Shown here: positions 18,450-27,357 of the stretch, in pieces
Layout of the letters: every line of letters begins with the position of its first letter
Position numbering within the stretch: the stretch's first letter is position 1
Assembly (NCBI GenBank): GCA_963695405.1
Contig: CAVOGJ010000015.1
Coordinates: forward strand, 744,001-808,000
Length of the DNA: 64,000 nucleotides
DNA from: CAVOGJ01 sp963695405
Lineage (GTDB): Bacteria > Planctomycetota > Planctomycetia > Pirellulales > Pirellulaceae
Reading direction: 5' to 3'
The notes under the pieces: generated by a model
The model's input: the letters and a program-made list of their open reading frames with translations, nothing else
What the model was told of the DNA's origin: nothing
Databases searched by the model: none
Translations under genes and position numbers: made by a program

Positions 18450-19258
18450 TGTTTTACCATTTCCAGGGACCTTCGGCGCTTGGCATCGACCTGGATTTGA
18501 TCTGGTTCTACAAACCGGTTGGCGTCGGCATGATGCAGTTGGCTTACAACACTCGAAATCCCTACGCAAATGGCGCCACCGAGCGGGTGGACGGTGGGCT
18601 CAGCACGCTTGGTCTCGGGTTGGTCAAGGCATGCAATAGTGCCAGGATGATTGTGGATGTCTCCCACACCGGCGAACGGAGCCAGCTCGACGCAATCGAA
18701 GCGTCTTCCGAACCGGTCGTCATCTCACATGGCAATGCACTTGGAATGATCGTTAGCCCCCGAAATGTCAGCGACAAGGTGCTCAAGGCCATCGCTGCGA
18801 ACGGGGGCTCGGCCGGAGCCGTCGGCTATCCGGCTTTCGTTTCCAAGAACAAGCGCCCTTCAATGCACGACATGGTCGGAATGATCGACTACATGGTCGA
18901 ACTCATGGGAGTTGATCACGTCACCTGCGGTATCGACTACGACGCCACGACCTACGGCGTTCTGCACGCCGAAAAAGTCGAGGAGCAATACAAAAAGTAC
19001 GTTGCGGCCGGTGCATGGGATCCGTCGGCTTACCCGGCACCACCCTATTACTATCCCGAGGGAATCGAGCTCCCGAACACGTTGTTTAATCTGACCGATG
19101 CGCTGCTTGCGCGTGGCTATCAAGAAGAAGACATCGACAAGATCTGGGGAGGTAACTAGCTGCGAGTCATGGATAAAGTCTGGGGCGATCCCGACGCACA
19201 ACGGATTGACGACGATGAGGACACCCCCAGTGCGGATCCCCACTTTCACAAGCACTAA
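18449..19258 (+). pseudogene. Membrane (renal) dipeptidase family M19, 5'-truncated with in-frame TAG
   Basis: The C-terminal 240 or so residues of a zinc dipeptidase: FYKPVGVGMMQLAYNTRNPY, then ARMIVDVSHTGERSQLDAIE with the zinc His, PVVISHGNALGMIV with the second His, and the Asp/His region VDHVTCGIDYDA. The N-terminal part with the HxD zinc motif is missing. The frame meets TAG at 19157-19159, yet the same frame continues LRVMDKVWGDPDAQRIDDDE to a TAA at 19256-19258. Family members usually have an aromatic residue in GGNxLRVxxxVWG at this place, so TAG looks like a nonsense change. M19 enzymes cleave dipeptides and some also open carbapenems. Confidence 0.8.
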
Positions 19259-19319
19259 CGCAGGAAGGCGGTAAGGAAGCCTGCCATTAATAGCCCCAAC
19301 CCCTGATGAACGAGCCACA

Positions 19320-19440
19320 ATGAAACTCGTATCTGCGACTTTTGCCATCATCGGATGGTGGTCAATAGCAATACCCCAGGATGCTCCCAAGCGAACCCTT
19401 ATTATAAACGTGCACGTCTTTGACGGCGTGAGCGCACCAG
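19320..19440 (+). pseudogene. Second amidohydrolase, N-terminal fragment
   Basis: Short signal-peptide-like start (MKLVSATFAIIGWWSIAIPQ) followed by KRTLIINVHVFDGVSAP, matching the first beta-strand of imidazolonepropionase-like amidohydrolases (compare VLFTNVNVFDGVNEA in the gene at 11488). Similarity ends at about 19440; the metal site and the rest are gone. Confidence 0.65.
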
Positions 19441-19760
19441 GCCATGGCTTGGAGGATGTTACCGACCGCCAAGACCATCAACAATCGGTTCATCGCATCG
19501 ACAGTGCAGAAAAGAAAAGCTAACCCAGTTGTCGGGCCAGCCGCATTGTTCGCTTTGCGCTTTTTGCAGGTCGATTTGGCTGTTTTCAGCTTTTTTGCAG
19601 CTGGTGCCGCGAAGAACCATTTGTTAGATTCGAAGAGCAAGATAGGCGTACGGCATTCGAGCCGGTCGATGGTATTCGGCGAGGCTGGTTGGCTGCATTT
19701 ACGGCGTGGATGTGATTTCATCCAAGCCATCGAAAATTGACCCTGACAGGAGGCGAACTA
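19441..19760. other. Gene-free segment before PEP-CTERM gene
   Basis: 320 bp without a recognised gene. A plus-strand frame is open (contains VGPAALFALRFLQVDLAVF) but shows no family signature, and no ribosome-binding site supports it. The end carries the AGGAGG site of the next gene. Confidence 0.4.
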
Positions 19761-20510
19761 ATGAGACTTAGAAATAAAATCGTTTGGTGTGCGGCAATCC
19801 TATGTGGGCTGGCTTTGCCTGCTTTTGGCGCCTCGACGACCGTTGTCGGATTTGACGGCGGTTCGGACGGAGGCTTTATCGGCAATGCATTTTTTGAAGC
19901 AACGGGCGGGAATCCCGGCGGCAACGCTCGGCACTTAGCGCCCGACTTGTTCTTCAACGAACTACGCACAGGAGGAATTGGCGAGCCGGCAAACCCAAAT
20001 TTTTTGGGTGATTACTCGTCCTTCGACAGCATCGAATTTAGTTTTGACGTCAAGACAGATGTGCTGAGGGATTTCATCGGCAATCCCATTTTTCGGGACA
20101 TTGGTATCTCGTTACGTGACCGCGACGTTCAGGGCCCCAACGGCGATGCGGGAGTTTTCTTTACCTTTCCAACGCTCCTCAACGAGTCGTTGCAGGCCGA
20201 CTGGACGACATTTTCCGTGACTATCGACGATCCCACGTCCACAACACTTCCGCCGGGTTGGTTGGGATTCGGAGACCAAAACCCGGTCGCCCCCTTCGAG
20301 CCGAGACTGCCAGCCGGCGCTACATTCGCTTCGGTTCTCGCGAGCGTCGATGAATTTCAGTTGACAGGAGCCATCCCTGGCTTCTTTTTCGTGTCGGCTG
20401 ATATGGACATCCGCATTGACAACATTGCCGTGACCGTGCCGGAGCCTGCTAGTTGCTTGCTCCTGCTACCCGGACTGCTTATGCTGGCCTTCCGCCGGCG
20501 TCGCCCATAG
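19761..20510 (+). CDS. PEP-CTERM sorting-domain secreted protein
   Basis: A 249-residue exported protein. Signal peptide at residues 1-24 (IVWCAAILCGLALPAFG), a beta-rich domain without catalytic motif, and a C-terminal sorting signal VPEPASCLLLLPGLLMLAF followed by RRRR. Such proteins are processed by an exosortase and linked to exopolysaccharide or biofilm matrix. ATG 19761 is chosen because AGGAGG lies 8-9 nt upstream. No exosortase gene is in the window. Confidence 0.88.
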   Translation: MRLRNKIVWCAAILCGLALPAFGASTTVVGFDGGSDGGFIGNAFFEATGGNPGGNARHLAPDLFFNELRTGGIGEPANPNFLGDYSSFDSIEFSFDVKTDVLRDFIGNPIFRDIGISLRDRDVQGPNGDAGVFFTFPTLLNESLQADWTTFSVTIDDPTSTTLPPGWLGFGDQNPVAPFEPRLPAGATFASVLASVDEFQLTGAIPGFFFVSADMDIRIDNIAVTVPEPASCLLLLPGLLMLAFRRRRP

Positions 20511-20816
20511 AAAGGCCGTAGCACTCTCTGTCGCCGGCTGCGCGCCTGATCGCAGCCGGCTGGCCTCCAGTCCGACGATCCCGATTGGCCAGCGACACGT
20601 TTCCAAACCAAACGAATATGCGACAGACCACGGAGGCTTAAATTCGTCGGGGGTGTTGACTATTTGCCATTCCTCCGGATAGGCCTCTTTGCCATCGTCT
20701 TGAGAATTCACGTCGGGGAACAGTTGCTTTGTTAGGCGCTGTCAGCAATCGTGAACTGATGACCTTGAGGCACAGCACGTCCCGCCTAAATCTGGCTATG
20801 CGTTTTTTCGTACAAG
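20511..20816. other. Gap with remnants
   Basis: About 300 bp. The minus strand contains a short C-terminal-looking peptide (EEWQIVNTPDEFKPPW) near 20640-20700 that I cannot place. Nothing else is recognisable. Confidence 0.35.
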
Positions 20817-20839
20817 AATTGATCGAAGACACAGACTTC
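20817..20839 (+). repeat. 23-bp inverted repeat, copy 2 (partner at 18427-18449)
   Basis: Identical over 23 bases to the reverse complement of 18427-18449. It lies about 40 bp before the ECF sigma fragment. Together the two copies bracket about 2.4 kb that contain the dipeptidase remnant, the amidohydrolase scrap and the PEP-CTERM gene. Confidence 0.7.
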
Positions 20840-20881
20840 CCAATCTTTGTCTGCCAGGTCTGTGTTTTCCCCTTTGGTTGC

Positions 20882-21067
20882 ATCCTGTCGCAAATCGAAT
20901 CCGGCGACCCGTCGGCCGCCGCACAGCTTCTGCCACTGGTCTATGAGAAGCTGCGTAAAATGGCTGCGGCCAAGATGGCGCACGAACAGCCGGGGCAGAC
21001 CTTGCAGGCGACCGCCCTGGTACACGAGGCCTACCTGCGGCTGGTGGACCAAGACCGGCCGCGGCAA
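20882..21067 (+). pseudogene. ECF sigma factor N-terminal fragment (planctomycete type)
   Basis: The frame reads ILSQIESGDPSAAAQLLPLV, YEKLRKMAAAKMAHEQPGQT, LQATALVHEAYLRLVDQDRP. This is region 2 of the ECF group that is very common in planctomycetes and related phyla (TIGR02999-like). Similarity ends at about 21067, before the rest of region 2 and all of region 4, where antisense TetR sequence begins. Non-functional. Confidence 0.8.
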
Positions 21068-21135
21068 GAGCCCTTGCTCAGCATCAGGTCATAAGCCGAG
21101 TTCAAAAGTCGCAGCTTGGTTTCCGTTTCGGTCAT
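21068..21135 (-). pseudogene. TetR-family regulator, first about 22 codons only
   Basis: Minus-strand ATG at 21133-21135 gives MTETETKLRLLNSAYDLMLS followed by KG, the first helix of a TetR/AcrR DNA-binding domain. The similarity ends at about 21068 where the ECF fragment starts on the other strand. Its likely operator region lies just upstream (21148-21189). Confidence 0.6.
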
Positions 21136-21147
21136 AACACGAGTCTA

Positions 21148-21189
21148 TACCGACCGGTTGGTACCGACCGGTTGGTACCGACCGGTTGG
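21148..21189. promoter_or_regulatory. Three tandem 14-bp TetR-operator-like units
   Basis: The unit TACCGACCGGTTGG is repeated three times without gap (21148-21161, 21162-21175, 21176-21189). Each unit is a near-palindrome centred on ACCGGT (ACCGACC / GGTTGGT), the kind of half-site layout bound by TetR-family repressors. It lies 12 bp upstream of the TetR start remnant at 21135, the usual place of an autoregulatory operator. Confidence 0.65.
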
Positions 21190-21270
21190 TATAGTCAAGC
21201 TCAATTCCCAATCCTTCGCAGAATCGGCCTGGTCACGGGCCTACGACCCGCAAGATCGAGATATATAGCC

Positions 21271-21747
21271 TCAAATCGGGCCAAGGGCCTTGGCCATGCG
21301 GTAGTTGATGAAGGTCGTCGTCCCACCGCAGACCTGCTGAATACATGTCACCACGAAACCCCTGGCCTCAAAGAACGGACGCGCGGTGATGCTGACGTTC
21401 GAGGTCAGCTCGCCCAGCCGCATCTCTCGGGCCCGCGTTTCCAGAGTTGTCATCAAGAGCTTGCCGACGCCCTTGCCCTGCCATCGATGATGGACGAAGA
21501 ACTGATCGATGTAGCCATCGGCCTGCAGGTCCGCGAACCCAACGAGCTGAGCGTTGTGCAGCGCGATAAACGGCGCATTACGCGCCAAGCGGGATCGCCA
21601 TTCGCCCATGGCGATATCGTCCGGCGCCCAGGCCGCGACCTGTTCCTGCGAATAATCACGAATGTTAATCGTGCGAATCGTCTGGTAGAACAGTCACCAC
21701 AGTTCGTCGGCATCTTCCGGACGGTATCTGCGAATGTGATATGGCAT
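21271..21747 (-). pseudogene. GNAT N-acetyltransferase with in-frame TGA
   Basis: From ATG 21747 the frame reads MPYHIRRYRPEDADELW, then TGA (21694-21696), then LFYQTIRTINIRDYSQEQVA and on through the acetyl-CoA-binding region IDQFFVHHRWQGKGVGKLLM to FFEARGF. Both parts are in one frame and both fit GNAT proteins (DADxLWxLFxxTVRxxNxRDYSxEQ), so the TGA is a nonsense change at codon 18, possibly CGA to TGA. An internal ATG at 21609 could give only a 112-residue partial protein. Substrate unknown. Confidence 0.8.
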
Positions 21748-21772
21748 ACGGGTCAGAACCAGCTTCGAATGG

Positions 21773-24502
21773 TCAAATGGTCAGTAAAGTAAGCGACCCG
21801 CCATCACAAACCCCGCTCATCGCCGAGACGTGAATGGTCACGATGGTTCTTGCTCGAGGTGCTCGCGCATCAACATGCGGGGAAGCCTGCGATCGTGGTC
21901 CGTTGGGCCCGACCAGTGAAACTTCACCCGAGTCTCCATCGACGTAGAGTCGGTCTCCCGGGGAAAGTGCGGTCATAATTCCCGGAATGTTGACGACTGA
22001 GGGAATGCCAAATTCTCGAGCTACGATCGCACCGTGTGACAAATAACCGCCCGTTTCCATCACCACCGCGCTGCGCGAGGAACAGTGGAGTCCAGCCGGG
22101 ATCGGTCGAAGGAGCTACCAGCACATCGCCGGTCGCCAGACGATCACCGAGATGTGGCTGGTCGATGACGCAGGCTACCCCCTCGGCCCAGCCGGGTGCT
22201 GCAGCAACGCCCTTCCATCGGCGCGATGCGGTGGTGTTCCTGAGAATCGCCTGCTTGATCGCGTCGCTGCCCACGGCCGGCGACTGCGTTTCGACCAGTA
22301 CGTCGCAGGGCGTCTCCAACTGCCAACGCTCTAGCGCACGTTTCCGGTCGCCGACCAGCTCTGCTGCACCCGTGCCCGACCAATCACCGTTCAGGTACGC
22401 CTGGACTTCAGTGCCGGCCAGATGGAAGACTTCATTGGCCTCGCACAACTGATGCCGCGCCGCCATGCGTTGGCCTACCTCCAACAACACGAGCCGCAGG
22501 AGTTCGACGCTTGCCGCCGCGGCGCTCTTGGCCGATTCACGCAGCGCAGCACCTCGACGAGTCTTGTTGAGCATCCATCGCACGCAGGGCCGAATCCACC
22601 ACCAGAGTCGGCGCAAGTCGTCCTCGGCCTTCATTCGCACCGCGGCGGCGCTGGCGGGGATCGAAATCCGATGACATAGTCAACAAACCTCGAAGCTGCT
22701 GCAGCAAGTACGTCGGATCGTCGCGCCAGCGGGGCGAGCCGAAATCCATTTCACAAACGCTGCGATGCCCAAAGTCGTCGAGATACTGCGTGAACGCGTG
22801 GCGGAACTCAGATTCGGCGTCAAGCCGCTGCCAGGCGTAAGGGGCGTCGGCGGATAACGCGGCTTGTGAGTGCGGGTCGCGACGAGCCAGTTCCGCGAGA
22901 TCGACGAGCCTATATCCATGCTCGGCGCTGGCAACGCTGCCCGAGGCGGCCAGGAGGCGCGTAACGAGCGATTGCTGCCGGTCTCCGGTCAGACGGCCCA
23001 ACATGTCCTGCAGCACCGTCATCCAGGCACCGTAGTAGGCGGCAGCCAACTGGATCGCCGGAGTGAATTTGTTGCCCACCGCGGTGCGACGCTGAAATTC
23101 GGCCAGCAGTTGGGTATCGGTAAGCGGTGCAAGGTTCATCGTTCGGGCTTTCCGATTCTCACGGAATACTGTTTCGATGGCGCCAGGCAACCAGCGGCGA
23201 AATTTTGCCAGTCCCCACAGCATCCGCAGTCGTCGCCCACTGCGACGGAGCCCCGTCCAACCGTTCAGCGGGTTTCCGGTCGGGACGTCGATCTCCGGCT
23301 GAAAACCGCCGGTGGTGCGGTTCGTTTCCGCCGGGGTGATCCCAATCGCGTCGTACATGCCCCACTGGAGTATCGCCAGATCGAAATAGAAACGGCCGGC
23401 GAATCGGCGCATCACTTCCATCCCGGAAGGCAACGGATAGCGAACGAGTCTTAGCGAGGCAAACAAGACATCCCGCACGACGGCCTCCATCATGGACCAA
23501 GTCATCATCGTGGCGGGTGACGGAAACGAGTCCTTCACATTGGCGTTCGACCAGATCGGCGGTTGGCCGACGAGCACGGGAATGTCCATCGCGGCAAGTG
23601 CGTGGCCGGGCGGGCTTGCAACAGCCAGAATCGTCGACCATCGAAGGCCCATTCAATATCCTGGGGATCCTGGCCTTCTCCCAGCGCCCAATGCACTCGC
23701 CAAACCAAGTGGCCCAGTTTGGCGATCTGCAAATCTTCCAGCAGCGGATCGCCGCTTTCGCGCCGTGTTTTGATGCAGTTCGTGTCGTGCGCCATCAGCA
23801 CATATTCATCCGGCGTCACTCGGCCGCTGACGACCGCATCGCCCAGCCCCGCTGCGCAATTGACGGTGATGACGTCACGCCGGCCGGTGCGAGGATCGCA
23901 GGAAAAAGCCACTCCGGCCGCTACAGGAGGGCCCTCCGGCCCTGCGACCATCTCGCACAAGACCACGGCACAAGCCGTGTCACGGTCGAGGTAATTCATA
24001 CGGCGACGATACGCCAGCGCCTGCGGTGTCCAGAGCGAAGCGTAGCAATGCAAAATCATGCGTTCGATAGCGGAGATACCAGTAACATTCAGTGAGCTGG
24101 TATGGACCCCGGCAAAGGAACTCTCGACGCCATCTTCGCTGGTCGCACTGGAACGAACCGCCAGCAACTTCCCGTCGAGCTTCGAGTCGGCGAGAAACCG
24201 CGTGATGTCATCGATCACTGGCGAGGGAAGCGATTGCGCCGGAGCTCATCGGCAAACATTGCGAGCGCCGCGACCACTTCCGGATTGCCGGCGTCCTCGG
24301 CAGTGCAGCGTGCAAAATAATCAAGCCGCTCGCGAAACGGATCGGCGGCCAGGAGACGCCGATAGCAACCGGCGCACAATACTCCGCCGGCTGGGACGGA
24401 AAAACCATACCGATCCAGCCTCGCCATGTTCCAACCCTTGCCCCCCACATGTTCGGGGCCGGCCTCAAAGGCGGCAGCGTAGTCCAAAACGTGCTGTTTC
24501 AT
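21773..24502 (-). pseudogene. PEP synthase/rifampicin phosphotransferase-like protein with about four frameshifts
   Basis: A large ATP-grasp plus PEP-mobile-domain protein spread over several frames. In order: the start MKQHVLDYAAAFEAGPEHVG, KGWNMARLDRYGFSVPAGG; the ATP-grasp part LAVRSSATSEDGVESSFAGV; FWLLQARPATHL; a middle domain with LDDFGHRSVCEMDFGSPRW; and the swivelling domain with the phosphorylated His in VMETGGYLSHGAIVAREFGI. Frame changes lie near 24235, 23606, 22640 and 22078, each fixed by a small indel. Homology ends near 21900. The start overlaps the stop of the TetR gene (ATGA), so they form one transcription unit. Whether it made PEP or modified a drug or other small molecule cannot be told. 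Confidence 0.82.
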
Positions 24503-25096
24503 CGGCTCGCCTCACGAGATTCGGCGCCTTCGAGGAACACGGTTAGACAGCGATCGACCCAACGATCGAGTCGCCCCGGTTTTGCCGCATGAACCCAAAA
24601 GAATGCGGCTTGCAAGAACATTCCCACCGCAATTTCGGCCAGTGCGGCAGGGTCGAAGTCCGCTCGAATCTCGCCGACTTCCTGCCCGCGCCGTAGGATT
24701 CGCTCGGTCAGCTTGCGGAATGAAGGCGCATCGGGCACATCCTCCGCAGAGCGAGCTTGCTGCAGGGACGTCAATAACAACGTCTTAGCCAGATGTCGAT
24801 TCTTGCCGTACCAACGGCACGTTTTTGACAATAGTTCGCGCAACAGCAGGCTGGGCGAATCGCCGCCGGCCAGCTTGGAATCCGTCGTTCGCGACGCGGG
24901 CAAAGCTACGCTGACCGATTGCCAGAACGACCTGCTCTTTCGACTCGAAGTTGTAGTAGAACGAGCCTCGAGCGACCTGCGACTGCGCCACAATGTCGTC
25001 GATTGTTACCGCTTCGATGCCTTTGTCAGCAAACAGCAGTTCCGCCGCATCGATGATTGCGTTTCGCGTCGCTGCCCTTCGTTCCCTTTGTTTCAT
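24499..25096 (-). pseudogene. TetR-family transcriptional regulator, one frameshift
   Basis: N-terminal HTH domain: RNAIIDAAELLFADKGIEAV, TIDDIVAQSQVARGSFYYNF, ESKEQVVLAIGQ. The C-terminal ligand domain continues in another frame (LLLRELLSKTCRWYGKNRHL, EVGEIRADFDPAALAEIAVG) after a change near 24850-24905. ATG 25096 is chosen because AGGAG lies about 5-9 nt upstream, and it starts 23 bp from a perfect palindrome likely to be its operator. Its last bases overlap the start of the PEP-synthase-like gene, its probable target. Confidence 0.82.
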
Positions 25097-25118
25097 GCCT
25101 GCTCCTGCCGGTTCCATA

Positions 25119-25138
25119 TTTTGTACTGTAGTACAAAA
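25119..25138. promoter_or_regulatory. Palindromic operator upstream of tetR
   Basis: TTTTGTACT at 25119-25127 and AGTACAAAA at 25130-25138 form a perfect 9-bp inverted repeat with a 2-bp spacer. It is 23 bp upstream of the TetR start codon, in AT-rich DNA where the promoter is expected. An autoregulatory TetR site is the likely reading. Confidence 0.75.
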
Positions 25139-25326
25139 ATATGCGTGCGACAAGAGCGGGCATCACGATGCGTCAACAGGTTCGGCGGAACTGTGACGAT
25201 GAGGCGATGATCCGAAGTTCGTAGAGCGTTCACCGTGGACCTACCTGAAGGGACTCGAACTCGTCAAATAGCGACGGTTCAACGGCTTACGTCATTCCGA
25301 AAAGAGAGTATTGTTACGAAGAGGGT

Positions 25327-26767
25327 GAGGTATTATCAAAAGTCGTGTTCTTGCATGAATGAAAAAGGTGGCGCATCCTGCTGAAGCTTCAACATTCAGC
25401 AACCCTACGAGGGCATAAGGATACGCCATGAATCAGACTAAAGCAGACGGCCGCTTAACGCCAGTAGACCAGCCGCTCGATCCTGAAGTGATTTCCTTCC
25501 GAGCACAGTTCGATGAGAGGAGCCCGCTGGATGAACTCGTTCGTGAAGGAGCCAGGCGGATGTTGCAGTCGGCGATCAATGCCGAAGTGGATGCTTTCAT
25601 CGAACTACACGATCATCGACGAGACGAAGAGGGAAGGCGGCTGGTAGTCAAGAACGGAAGGCTTCCAGAAAGAGAACTCCTGACGGGTGCCGGACGGATT
25701 CCACTCCAACAGGGGCGGGTCCGCGATAACACCCAGGACGCCGAGAAACGCGTGACGTTCACGCCGAGCATTTTGCCAGCCTACCTCCGCAAAACGGAGG
25801 GAATCGAGGAGTTGATCCCCTGGCTTTATCTCAAAGGAATTTCTACCGGTGACTTCGCTGAAGCGCTTCAGTCGCTGGTTGGCGAGCGAGCTGCAGGGCT
25901 GACGCCAACGTGGTGGTTCGCCTTAAAGAACAATGGTGTGTGGAATACGAGCATTGGAGCAAGCGAGACCTTACAGGAAAACATTACGTTTACGTCTGGG
26001 CCGATGGCATCCACGCCAAGGTGCGTCTGGAAGATGACGCCAATAAAAAGCAGTGTTTATTGGTGATCATGGGGGCGACGGCCGATGGCCAAAAAGAGCT
26101 GATCGCAGTGCTCGACGGGTACCGTGAAAGTGAGCAGAGTTGGTCGGAGTTGCTGCTGGACCTCAAACAACGAGGGCTGACGTCGGCTCCGCAGGTTGCC
26201 GTTGGCGATGGGGCTCTGGGATTTTGGGCGGCGCTACGCAAAGTGTTCCCGCAGACGCGGGAGCAGCGCTGCTGGGTCCATAAGACAGCCAACGTGCTCA
26301 ACAATATGCCCAAGAGCGTTCAGCCGAAAGCCAAAGCCGATCTGCACGAGATCTGGCAAGCGGAAACGAAGGTCGATGCAGAGAAAGCCTTCGCTGGATT
26401 CTTGGAGAAGTACGAGCCGAAATATCCGAAGGCTTGCAACTGCCTCAGTAAGGATCGAGAGGTGTTGTTGAGCTTCTACGACTTCCCGGCGGAACACTGG
26501 GGTCACTTACGAACGACCAATCCGATTGAGTCGACGTTTGCGACCATTCGACTTCGCCATCGAAAGACGAAAGGATGTGGAACAAGACGAGCGAGCCTGG
26601 CGATGATGTTCAAGCTGGCTCAGTCCGCAGCAAGGAAATGGAGACGGCTTAACAGCCACGAGAAAATCGCACTCGTCATCGAAGGACGTTCCTTCAAAGA
26701 CGGAATCTTGCAGGAAGAAATCGCCGCCTAGTTCAGAAATCCAAAACACAACTATTGACAATAGCTC
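25327..26767 (+). mobile_element. IS256-family insertion sequence with 9-bp target duplication
   Basis: 1441 bp. Imperfect inverted ends GAGGTATTATCAAAAG (from 25327) and, on the other strand, GAGCTATTGTCAATAG (from 26767), with matches continuing about 10 bp inward. The 9-base sequence GAAGAGGGT flanks it on both sides (25318-25326 and 26768-26776), the size expected for IS256. It contains one transposase gene with a frameshift. The perfect target duplication suggests recent insertion. It is a different lineage from the IS256 relic at 1-725. Confidence 0.88.
25428..26731 (+). pseudogene. IS256-family (mutator) transposase, one frameshift
   Basis: About 434 codons when joined. The N-terminal part reads DELVREGARRMLQSAINAEV, VVKNGRLPERELLTGAGRI, IEELIPWLYLKGISTGDFAE; the catalytic part YVYVWADGIHAKVRLEDDAN has the first DDE Asp, VAVGDGALGFWAALRKVFPQ the second, and TTNPIESTFATIRLRHRKTK the Glu. 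The frame changes at about 25900, a one-base loss around GLTPTWW / VVVRLKEQWC. ATG follows an AAGGATA stretch. Confidence 0.92.
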
Positions 26768-27326
26768 GAAGAGGGTTCCATCCGGGGAGCTTCTTTCAGT
26801 CCAGCGGAATAGAACCGACAACCGGGTTAACGTAAGAACGTCGAGGCGCACGTCGCCCCGGCGTTTTTGCGTTTCCCGCTGTAACTAAAGGCCGTTAACG
26901 TGTCCTGTACAAATAGATTGCCAACCCCAAAAAGCGAACCATCGAGCGGACGATGGATTAACGAGTCAAGAGAAAACGGGCAGACGAGCAAGCACGAGCC
27001 AGGCCAAGAATCAATGGTAATTGGCTCGCGAAATTGCCATTTCGGCACCTTGCGCTACCGCCGGTGCAGTTCTTTGTTGAACCTGCAACAAGGCCTCCTC
27101 AAGCAGCGCGGCAATAGTGCTTCATCAGCCCGCCGAGACAAGTTGCACCGCGGATGAAATGGCTGTCCTCGCGGTCGTCAGGCTGGCGGCGGCGTTGGCG
27201 AGAGTGCCGTTGGTCTGCGATGTTTTCCTGACGAGCTTTGTTAGAGATAGTATCCTGAAATTCCTATTTACGATAAATACGCAGCCTAGATTGCGCATCA
27301 AGTCATGCCCGTTTGAGCTGGTGTTT
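26768..27326. other. Gene-free segment right of the insertion sequence
   Basis: About 560 bp. No family-like protein on either strand and no RNA I can fold with confidence. This is the transition from the decayed region to the core chromosome. Confidence 0.45.
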
Positions 27327-27357
27327 GTGGTTGGCTTCGCCTGCGGAAGCCAACCAC
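27327..27357. repeat. Perfect 12-bp inverted repeat (hairpin)
   Basis: GTGGTTGGCTTC at 27327-27338 pairs exactly with GAAGCCAACCAC at 27346-27357 around a 7-base loop. No T-run follows on either strand, so it is not a classic intrinsic terminator. It could be a scrap of a palindromic mobile repeat. Confidence 0.7.

Noticed and set aside
19157..19159. Stop-codon reassignment or pyrrolysine/readthrough at TAG
   Set aside because: TAG ends several intact core genes here, and no special downstream structure is visible; a nonsense change is simpler.
26900..27157. Short plus-strand frame right of the insertion sequence
   Set aside because: Low-complexity composition, no start signal, no family.
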